Source: Endomychus coccineus (taxonomy: Eukaryota > Arthropoda > Insecta > Coleoptera > Endomychidae). Taken from it: a DNA stretch of 64,000 nt. Of this stretch, positions 11,401 to 23,400 are shown one piece after another (within the stretch, counting starts at the first letter, position 1; every line of letters begins with the position of its first letter). The DNA is taken from NCBI GenBank assembly GCA_958510875.1, contig OY294068.1:82641978-82705977 (forward strand). The letters run 5' to 3'. The position numbers were made by a program, and so were the translations under genes. Under the pieces are notes generated by a model. The model ran no database searches. It was not told where the DNA came from and saw only the letters and a list, made by a program, of their open reading frames with translations.

Positions 11401-14400
11401 CAAAATGGTTCAAAACCAAAATTTGTGTAGCCAAATATTGGCTCTCTATTTTTTTCAGATTTTTAAAAGCATTATCAACTACCGAAACCATCAATTTAAA
11501 TGTTTTCGTAATTTTTTTACCTTCGGATGAAAATTTAGTTTTTAGCGATATTTAGCCTCATTTTGGTGAAAAAAAATCTCGAAACCGTGTAATTGATCGG
11601 AATTTTCCGCAGAATCTAAACTTTCAAACAGCTTGTAGGCAATTGCCCGCGCATGCGTAGAAACTTAAAAAACAACGTATCTTCGATTTGCTTGAAATTT
11701 GGTGTGAAGATAGCTTCAACTATACTTTTGGGTGCTTACTTAGCAGAGTTGAGCATTGTATATAAACAGGAAGCTAGGACCAATTTTTCAATCTTATAAT
11801 ATTTTTGAAATTGAATTTTTTAATTTGCCCGCCAAACTATATCATTCTCGATTTTGAAACTTATTTCAACGGATTACCCGGAAAATTTTACGTGCAAATC
11901 TATTTTTTGTAATTACAAATTCATTTTCTTTATCAATATTTTATTATTTCAAGTACATATTATTCTAATTATTGGATTCTAAAATTCTAAGTTTCATCGC
12001 ATGCGCGGGCAATTGCCTACAAACTGTTTGAAAATTTAGATTATGCGGAAAATGTATATAGTGACGCTAAATATCGCTAAAAACTAAATGTTCATCCGAA
12101 GGTTAAAAAATTTAAAGTGCTTGTTTCGGTGGCTAAAAATGCGTTTAAAACTGTGAAAAAAATAGAGAGCTAATATTTTGCTATAACAAATCTGTTGCAA
12201 TTGGTTTTGAATCATTTTGAGAAAAAATCGATTTTGACGTGGAATGCTCCAGTTAGCAATTATGTGTTCCACGCGTTTTGTGTATAGAGGCCATATTATG
12301 TATCCATCTCAACAATCGCACTTTCTTTGAGGCGGTATTTCAGATGGTAGTAAACAGTTAATAGGGTCTGAGCTCTCAAGTTGAAATAATATATTCTGCA
12401 CTGTTCCGAACAGTTGATTACCAAGAATACTATGATATAGACGTTTGTGGTTAATTTTTCTTATCCCGATTCCCATTCTCACATGTCTGATATGTCCCAC
12501 ATCACGTTTCAGCCCTCATGAAAAGGGACGGAACATTCTATGATAAGGTAATCTTTCAATTTATCCATAACACTAGCACATCGTTGCTTTTTGTCAGTAC
12601 TTTCCCAAACATTCCCAGAGCTGTTCCAACTCAAGTGTGGAGACATCTGATCTCTAGAATTGCAGGAAAGTGAAGACAGAATGTTCAATTTGAGATTTAA
12701 TCAATCCTCAATCTAACATCTGACCCTATTCAGTGTAAGATTTATATCAATTGAGCTTTTTAACCAAGTTGCTCATCTAGGTGAGCATGTTTATTTAGGT
12801 CTTCATTACTTACAGAGCTTGAACTGTTTTGGTAGTAGCACCTTTCTTTTTCCCCTCAATGATCTCTGTATAGATCCATTCGTTCTTCACAAAAGGCGAA
12901 AGAAAAAAAAAGAATGTCAGACCTAGTACCTACTGTAGAATCACATGAAAAACTATTCACTGTCTGTGGCAATATAATGATTTACTGAGCAACAGGAACC
13001 AAAGCCAAGTTAAAGAAGCCCGTACTGTATAAAGGATATTTTGCAGTTTTTTTTACATTATCAAGTCCAAACTAGTATGACTAGAGGTAAATTTGCATAT
13101 ATACAGCATTTCGTTAGACGAGATACATGTTATAAGTCATAACTAGAGTTATTAGCTTTGATGTGCATTCTTTATGAAAATGAATGCATAGATTAAAATT
13201 TTAATATTACTCACACAATCAGCTATTTCATCCTTTTTCGGTTTGTGCAACGTTCCTTGTAGAAATTTCGCCAATATATCTGCTCGGAATACAGTAAGTT
13301 CTTTATCACAAAATTGTAGTCTGCAAGGATTACTAGGGAAAATAGCTTTGGGCAGTATTTTTGTCATCCCCTCTGTGACAAAACTAGGAAGTGGTAGCCT
13401 GGAAATGAAAGTTATACTGAAAATCCATAAATCTAACTGCTTCTATGATAGAAGGGGAGCATATTTATTGAGATTTTTTGTATTCAGATGCGAGTTGAAT
13501 TGGATACATTTTTGGTACAAAATGTATGCGTTAGAGGTATTCCCATTTATTTGCATTTGGGTATCTACTGTATATTATAGGACAATATATTAGTTGTAAA
13601 ATTGTATCGCTGTGGCTAGCCTCCCGGTACCGGTTCTTGAACATATCCCGGTAGAAACTGTTGTTACGTAATATATGTGTACAAAAAAAGAACATCAATC
13701 TAGCAATGACATTTTAAATAACCTACTAATCTAATATTTAATAAATTTAACAAACTAACCTGCGATGATTTTTTGAAAGTAAGTATGTAAGCCAGATAAC
13801 CACTTCGGCCACCAACACTGATGCAGGATCTACATTCAATTGTGTATATGAAGTTAGATCACGGTCATACATACAGGTCTGGAAACTCAGGGCTGTTTCC
13901 TATGTGAGAAGTGGGACCGCTAAGCGTCGACTGTCGCGTAATATCAAAAGACGTCACGGGTGGCGAGGGATGTTCTCTGGCACGTATACGACCGTATTCT
14001 CTGACAACTGTCAGTTGACTTGTAAACACAAGGAATACCTGCGTTTTTAGAAACAAATTACGAAACCGTGCATTGTGCCGAAATGCAAAACGGGGTACAA
14101 AAGTGTAAAGCAAAAAACTTCTGTTTTTAAAGTGCCGAAAGATGCGGAAATGCGAAAAAAGTGGATGCTTGCGCGCTAGCTAGTGGCTGAGCGAGGGACT
14201 ACGAGTTTGGCGACGCGTAAGAGACCCATGTCAAACATAAGAGGCCCCAGACCTGTATGTACGACCGTGAGTTAGACTATTACATTCTACCGGCATTTGT
14301 AGGAGTACCGGTACCGAGAGGCTAGACACTACCAAATTGTATTCATGTGAAAAACGAATTTACATAGTATTGATAAATTGTAACTTTTGTAATAAGGGTT

Positions 14401-17400
14401 CTGGTAAGTACATAAATAAATAAAGAATTGTTTGTCATATTCAGAGCCGAGCTCCTGTAAATTTTTGAATAATCTGGAGGCCATTCAAATGTAGAGAAAT
14501 AGAGATAAATTGATGATTGATAACGTATAATTATCACGAATTTAATATTAACTTTAAAATTTGTTTTGACCAATATATGATAGATTTAAGGATTATTAAA
14601 ACAAAGACTCTTCCCCTTTCCCTGTAAATCTCTGTAAACATAAATACTAGTAAATATAAGTTTTAGTTGCCTAATTTATGGTATTCGAAAATATCAGCAT
14701 AATTCATACAAACTAAAAGATTCTAAATGGATAAAAATGTCTGATTTAAGCTTTTCTGATTATACTATTATCACAAAATTGCGACATTGAAAACACCATT
14801 CTATTTATAAAAAAAATAAAATATCGCACTGATGTGCGATACCCAAATATCATATGCCTTTGATAAACACGTTCAGTTTCATATGATGTAAATTATATAA
14901 CAATGTACAAAATATAGAAGGAAAAGTTGAAAGGCATTTAATTAAATATGGATCAATCTAAAACAGTTATTTGTTTTTTTTTTGGTAAATTTTGTATTAT
15001 TTTCGGGAAAGTGGAAGAACGGGAGAATAACTAGTCAGTACTTTTTTGCTGTATAGGTGCACAACTGAGCCACCGCGTTTCTCCTTCTGGGTTCAGTTAT
15101 AAGGGTGACCTATTGGTTAGAGTATGTAGTTCTCATGAAAACTATTATTGTAGCCCCTCCATGAGGGGAAGGATTTCTGTCACCCTAGGTGTTGTAGAAA
15201 CAAGAGCACATCAATCGGAAGGGTCTCCCTATTGATTGGCAAGAGTTCACCCAACATGCACTCCCTGGTGTTGGCCTGGTTTGGCAGGCACTCAGCGGTT
15301 TAGTCCTCTCCTTCCCATGCCCTACATAACGGGTTATCAACTAGACTCAGAGTGCGCATGTGTTCAATTTTTGGCAAGGTGATTTTATAACTTCTTTGGC
15401 CTGGATTGCTGAGCGCTTATTAATAATAATAATAAGATTAATTGCCATAAAGTAAATAAGCCATGTCAAAATGGTACATGTAGTGCAAAGTACCAACATA
15501 ATTGTAATACAGTAGATTATTTACAACTGCCAGTACAGGGTGTCTAGCAAAATCAATTTACGAAATTCCCGGTTTTTCCCGAATCGTTTTGAAAAAATTC
15601 CCGGTTTCTGGAATAGTATAATAAGCGCTAAATGAGCCCGCTACACGTTTGCATAAGGTATTTTTTCCATTTTGTGAAAGCAGTAGTCAACTGGTAACAC
15701 TAATTGATAACAGTTATGGCTATGAGAACACTATTTATTAATGTAACAAATTACACGCATCGAATCTAGATATTTATATACATTTATTTAAATAACTGGA
15801 CGGCATAGCTTGAACAATTCATTTTATTTCAAAAATCACATAACAGCATTATGTGGATTTATCACTTATGAGTCTAAGAGCACAGAACATAAATCACACC
15901 ACAAATGTTCTTTTTACAATCACGGTTGATTTGATACTAAATAAAACGATGTGCAATACGATTCATATCCGCGCAACATTGATAATCACGTACGAATCCA
16001 CGAGCACAGAACACAAAAGACATTCAAGATCACAGAATAATATTCTTTTTCGAATCACAGCTGATATTATACAAACTAAAACTAGACTAGTCCTCAATAG
16101 CTAAGATTCTTGTAGATCTACACCACGGTCGTATATACAGGTCTGGAAACTCTACGTTTGACATGAGTCTTACATGTCGCCAAACTCGTAGTCCCTCGTT
16201 CAGCCACCAGCTGGCGCATGGATCGAAGTATGTTGTCAGGATGTCAGGTTTACTCGCCATATCGTTCAAACACGGTCGTATACGTGTCAGAGAACATCCC
16301 TCGACTCATGCGCCATCCTTTTGGTACTACGCAACAGATGAAGCTTAGCGGACTCACTTCTCACATAGGAAATAGTCTCGAGTTTTCAGACCTGTATATA
16401 CGACCGTGATCTACACCAATAATTACTGCTACCAACCGCAAAAGTTTCGGCGCGGACTATAAACACACGGTTGAAGTGCTATTAGATTATACTGTTAATT
16501 TTACTATTATATTCTTGATTAGGACGTATTTTTTGCGTATTCAATTAGAAAAATGTTAACGGTAAATTTTAATTTGGTTTATTATCCTTAAATTCAGAAA
16601 AAGGACAGATTTTAATGACATTTTAACTGAATCGTGCTCGAATACAATGCGAATGTGATAATAATTTCATTTCAACAAACTTTTGTGACGAAAATTAAAC
16701 TAAAAAACATTAATTAACTACCAAAAACTTTTATTATTTTTTAATATTTTCAGATTTTATTTTCATTTTTTCAATAAATCAGAAATTATATTATAAAAAT
16801 TTTGTCATTAAATTCCCGGTTTGATAAAACATTCCCGGACATTTCCAGGTTTTTCCAGGTCAACAAAAAATTCCCGGTTGCTAGACACCCTGCAGTATTT
16901 ATTCAGAACAATACATAATATCATCCTTCCTCGGGATTAGCCATAGAGAATTCCCCGCGAATCAGCTCGCCTGTAAAGCAGTTTGGAGGTAATCTGGCTC
17001 CTGCTTATTGCTAATATTCGTAAGGATTTCAATATCTTCACCACTGATTTTGCGGTTCAGAATTTCTTATGCCCCATGGCTGACAGCAGAGATAGCTGAT
17101 TGGGGTACTGCTTCGTATTTTCTGAAATCTTTTGAGTGAATACCCATTTTGGTTTTAGAACCATAAGTGAAGATATGGAGATGTTTCCCCTTCTCTTCAT
17201 TCTTGGCTTCCGTTTTGGTTGATACTGCATGGGATATTTCTTTTGAAGACCTAGCGATGTGACACCATGTGTTTCCCTATCTTGATCGCTACCTCCAGGA
17301 GGTGACACTGTTTGCCTTCCTTACTTCCATTGTAGCAAAGTCCGATTGTATCCAGTTGTTGTGTAGATGATGTAGCCACTTCCTGTACGTAAATGTACTG

Positions 17401-20400
17401 AGGTTGGAGGCAGAGTATTGCTTCTTATATAGCTACTGCGGGTATAGCTCGCATGGCTCCCGTAATTCTGAGGCACGCGGTTCTTTGTAACTCATTCAGT
17501 TGTTTTATTAAGGTTTTCTTCCTGATTCTGGGCCTTTTTTTTTACTTCGACTACACGAGAGGATAATGTTCGAAGAACATCGAATGAGCTAGCGGTGAAA
17601 ACTGGGAGGCATTCGAATTTTTCTTGGAGGTTTGGTGATTATATGCTTAGGGAAAGATCTCACTAGGTAAAGAATTCGACAAATTCGCTGTTCGATAGAA
17701 AAATTAAGTCTGTTAGGAAGAAGTTCGGCAGGTTTCGAGCTTGACAATGAAGGTGTGACTAGCTTGAGCTCGGTTAGTCCACCTATCTGGAATATCTCGC
17801 GGTTGAACACCAGACGAGATTTCTGATGAACACCAACCATGGAAACATCTATAAAAAAGGGAGACCGTTCTTCTTTCGACGATCTTCTGTCAGCCTTCAG
17901 ATCAATGCACCTTATGTTATCACGGGTTTTATGACTGCCATGTAGAGCCATAGTGCCATCTTTGGAAGTCCCCATGTGTTTCCGATCAATCTCGATGACT
18001 GCCGGAGGGCGATGCTTGCTTTTCTACATGTTACTGGTTTTCCTTCTCTTCGTGAAAAGCACAAGCTTTTTTGACGAATTGACTTTCCGAGAATGGTCTT
18101 TACACCAACCTTCGATTATTTTGAGAGCTCTCTACTTTAGATCGCGTAGAACCATCTCAAATTGTCCTACCAGCAAGGTTAGGTCTGCATTTCCTTTGGC
18201 ATAGAATACCGTCTCATTAAGACGTAACTTTCTTATTCATGCAGATTTTTTAGTTCGTTTTTATCGTAATATGTTATTTGTAACCTATATTGTATAATAA
18301 AATTAGTGTATGTATAAGCAGTAAAACAAAACCGTATTTTTGGAAGAATTAAGAATGTATTATTATTAGATACTCATATTATGGCCTTTGAATAACTCCT
18401 AACATTGTTACACATTGTCCCCAATTGTTTAGATAAATAAATAAATCATTTCTTTAATAATAATAATTCACAATAGAGCATATGCCATCCAAGTGCATGC
18501 AGGATACAAGTTTTTGAGTATTCAACATTGATAAACTATAAAAGAGTTCACAATGTGGATACACTATAAATCAGAAACAATCACTGTTGTGGGTATGCTG
18601 CTTATTAATTAGTGGACTGTAGGTTTTCTTTATTTATTTTATTTTTAACTTTAAAATACAGTTATGTCGGAAACATGACATTCAAAATTCTCGTTTTTTA
18701 ATCGAGCAACAACATCTCCTTGACTACGTTATATGCGCAATAGCGCCAATAGTAAAAACATTCAATGTGTTATCATACAAGGCGTTCTGGCCCAAACATG
18801 CCGGCCGCCTTGAAAGTATTGCTTTCAATAACATTGAAATATACAAACATAACATGTGATCACTGATTGTCCATGGGTAGTGCGCAAACTCGTGAGACTG
18901 ACCTTTTCACAACACTATCCTTCACCTTTACACTTATCACTCTTGTGACGTTGTCAGCGCCTGGATGAAATTCGACTATTCTTCCTAGGCGCCAATTCAA
19001 AACTGGAACGTTGTCTTCCTTCAATAGAACTAATGTCCCTACCTTTAGGGACTGAGATGATTGCTGCTTCCATTTGGACCTGGTTTGAAGCTCAGAAACA
19101 TATTCCTTCTGCCAGCGGGACCAGAAGTGTTGGCATATGGACTGCAGTCTTCGGAAACGATTGAGACGATTCTCGGGTATATCAATGAGATTTTGCTCCG
19201 GTATGGAGACTAGGGACCTCCCAATTAAGAAATGTCCGGGTGTCAGGGCCGTGAGATCCTCAGGATCAGAGGATAAGGGGGAAAGAGGTCTAGAATTCAG
19301 AACGGCCTCCACCTGAGCGAGCACAGTTGAAAACTCTTCAAAAGTTAAAGAGGCGTTTCCCATAACTCGCTTTAAATGATTTTTACTACTCTTTATACCT
19401 GCCTCCCATAACCCCCCAAAGGTAGCTGATTTCGCAGGTATGAAATGCCATTTAATGTTATCATGTAGCAAAAAAGTTTTTATTTCTTCGGACACTGACT
19501 CAACAAAAGAATATAACTGTTTTATCTCATTATTGGCACCGACGAAGTTCGTGCCGTTATCTGAAAATATATTATTCGGTTTACCGCGCCTCGCGATAAA
19601 TCGCTTCAATGTAGCAATGAAAGATTCAGACGTTAAATCTGACACTGCTTCCAAATGCACGGCCTTCGTGGTCATGCAGATAAATAAACATACATAATTC
19701 TTTGACAATTTTGAGCCGCGTCCCTTGCGGTCCTTCAACATAAACGGGCCACCATAATCTATTCCTGCATTCAAAAAGGGGAATGACGGGTTGACACGAC
19801 AATCTGGCAAATTTCCCATTAGATACTCTGAACTTCGTGGATTACTCTTAAAACAGGTTACGCATTTTCGAACGATACCCTTTGCGGTGCTACGACCTGA
19901 TATCGGCCAGTCATTTTCTCGAACATTATATAAAAGAGCTTGAGCGCCGCAATGTAATAATTTTTCGTGTCGGTCTCTAAATATTAAATCTGTTAATTTA
20001 TGATTTTGGGGCAATAAAATAGGGTGTATCTTTTCATAATTTGTTAGTGCATTTATAATTCGGCCACCTACTCTTAGCAAGTTATTTTTGTCAATAAACG
20101 GATTCAAGGCTAAGATTTTACTCCTTTTGTGCAAGGGTTTACCCTTAATTAGATTGTCATAGTCTAAACGAAAATTATCCTGTTGTGCCACCCTTAATAA
20201 AGTGTTCAATGAGTATTCTAATTCATGTTGGGTTAAAGACCCAATATTTCTTTTTTCACGGGATAATTTTGAGTTTTTAGCAAATCGGATTATATATGCC
20301 ACAACTCTTTGCAATTTTTTCACCTTAGAATATTTGGCAAACAAATCTAAAGTATCTGTGGATGCGACAATATTACAACTTGTTCGCATTTCTGGAATTT

Positions 20401-23400
20401 CTCCTTTCATTTGAGAATCATTTTGATCACACCAATCCCTTTCATCATTTTGGAGCCAACTCGGTCCGTACCACCATAAGTTTGAATCTAATAATTTCGT
20501 AGGTTCAATACCCCTAGATATTAAATCAGCAGGATTTTCTGTCGATTTCACGTGATGCCAATCATTAATGTTCGTTAATGTTTGAATATCAGCCACCCTG
20601 TTAGCCACGAAGGTTTTCCACTTATTTGGGGCACCCCGTAACCACGCCAATGTTATAGTAGAATCTGACCAATAATACGTTCGATTAAAATTTATTGAAA
20701 TATCATCGACAATCCTTTTCATTAGATGAGCTAATACAACGGCTCTATTTAATTCTAACCGCATTAATGTTACTTGTTTTAGAGGCGCCACCCGGGACTT
20801 TGCACAAAGTAAATGAATAGTAATGTCTCCAGAAGAACTAATACTTCGTATATAAACACAAGCTCCGTACGCTCGTTCGGACGAATCTGCAAACCCGTGT
20901 AATTCTACTCTCATATATTCAGTCGGCATTACATGACGTGGTACTAACAATTTATTTAAATTCGGTAATTCGCGATGAAATTCTATCAATTTTTCATATA
21001 ATCCCTGATCAATCGTTTCATCCCAAGAAAGTTTAGATTTCCACAATTCTTGAATTATTATTTTTGCTACAATTATTACTGGGCCCAACAAACCTAATGG
21101 GTCAAATATTTGCCATATATTAGATAAAATGACACGTTTTGTAATATTTTCTGAAATTTCAAATTTTTTAATTGAATACTGAATTGTGTCTGACTGTGCG
21201 TTCCAGAACACTCCGAGTGTTTTATTATTTTGATCTGCACCGAACTGTAAAACGCTGCATTCTAATTCATTATTTAACTTTAAACCTTTCATTATGCTCT
21301 GATCGTTGCTTAACCATTTTCTAAGCTCAAATTTACTACTACACAGAATATTCGATATGTTACATTGAATCGAAATGACCTCTGACACTGTGTCTGCGCT
21401 TACTAAAAGATCATCCATATAAAAACAGTTTTTAATAATTTCACATTCTCTCGGAAATTTCTCCTCATTTTCATAAGCCAATTGAAATAAACATCTTACG
21501 GCTAAATAAGGTGCCGATGCAGTGCCGTATGTCACAGTATTCAATTCGTAACATTGTAATTCTATATTCGGTTCAGCTCTCCAGAAAATTCTTTGAAGAC
21601 TACGTTGTTCCTTTTCAATAAGAATTTGTCTATACATTTTTGATATATCAGCTGACAATACGTACTTGTGTTTACGCCAACTCATAATGATGGAAAATAC
21701 ATCTTTCTGGAGAGTCGGACCTACGAGCTGTATGTCGTTCAGTGATACGCCGCTATCTGTTTTTGCACTTCCGTCGAACACTACACGGAGTTTCGTGGTG
21801 ATGCTCGAATCTTTTAATACCGCGTGATGTGGCAGATAGTATTTGGGCAAATTATTTTTATTTTCTATAATTTTGGTCATATGTCCAAGCATTTCGTATT
21901 CCTTTATAAATTCAGAATATTGTTTTTTCAAATTACCGTCTTTGTTTAGTTTTCGTTCGAGAGAATGAAATCTGTTGATTGCTGTTTGCCTAGAGTCTCC
22001 AAGATTCTTAATTAAATTATTATCAATTGGCATACGAACAATAAATCGACCTTCTTCATTCCTTTTGGTTGTTTGCATAAAATGATTTTCACAGAATTTT
22101 TCCGAGCTTGAAAAGTCCCAATTATTTGTGCGTCAATAGTATTAGGGTAATTATTTATATTTATATTGAAATAGCTAACAGTTTTTGTAGGCATTACCGG
22201 CACATGAAAATTACCCGCGATTACCCAACCTAATTTGGTTTCTTGTAGCAAAGGTAAATTGTTACCTAACTTAATTTGACCTTGACACAAAAGAGTCCAG
22301 AAAACATTCGACCCTAGCAACATATCTATTTCTCCTGACTTATTGAAATAAGGATCAGCTAATTCAATATTTTTTGGAATCGTTAAACATTCCTTTTTGA
22401 ATGAAACTAATGGTAATTTTTCTGTAATTACCGGTATAATTAAACAACTCACATCAGTTTCAAACCCAGAATTATAGGAGGACACATTTACATTTATTTG
22501 TCGTTTAATATTTTCTAATGACTGACTCACGCCTCTTACCACATAATTAACATTTATCGGCTTAATACCTAATTTTTTGGTCATTTTCTCTGTTATAAAA
22601 TGGCTCTGAGAGCCACTATCTAATAATACGCGACATGGATGTTTCATGTTATTTTTATCTTTCACCAGTACCACAGCTGTGGATAATAATACCTGAGCCG
22701 TCATTTCGGATGCCACTGTACCCTCTATCTCGGTAGAATGACGGACAACGGATAAAACTTGTGGTTCGGCAGAAGTACCGGCAGAGAAAGACGACTCTTT
22801 TTCGTGTGATTCGCAGTTGCTTGTAGTTTGGGAACCTGACGCGCATTTAGTATTGCCAGCGTTACATTTTTCTTTCGAATTATTACCGAATTCTAAATGC
22901 AACAATGTATGATGTGGTTTGCCACATTTTTTACATTTTGAAGAATTGCATTCCCATGATGAATGTGATCCCCGTAAACAATTCAGACAAAGTCGTAATT
23001 TTTTGACTTGGGCAATTCGTTCATTCGGATTTAATTTAATAAAGGATTGACAAGAATACAATAGATGCGCCTCTTTACAATAAAAACATTCCAGTCTGTT
23101 CTGACTCTGACTAACTAAATGAAAACTATTTGAATGTCTTTTCGTAGAAATTGGAAGTTTGCCTTTCTCTGATTTATTTACCTCAAGTTTTTCCAATATC
23201 TCACATTTGGTTTTTAGGAAATCATTTAAATCATTCATATTTGGCATGTCATTCTTATATTTATATGACTCCCAATCTCGTCTCGTGACGGGATCAAATT
23301 TGTTGGTAATTATGTATATAATTAAGCTATCCCAAAATTCCGTCTTCTGACCCAGAGCCTTCAAGGACCTTAAATGTTTAGTTACATTATCAAACAAATT

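Noticed and set aside
13243..13593. 116-codon open frame on the plus strand
   Set aside because: Antisense shadow of POLE2 exon 7 and flanking intron.
22655..22846. 63-codon frame inside the BEL/Pao gag region
   Set aside because: Shadow frame of the Gag-protease ORF.
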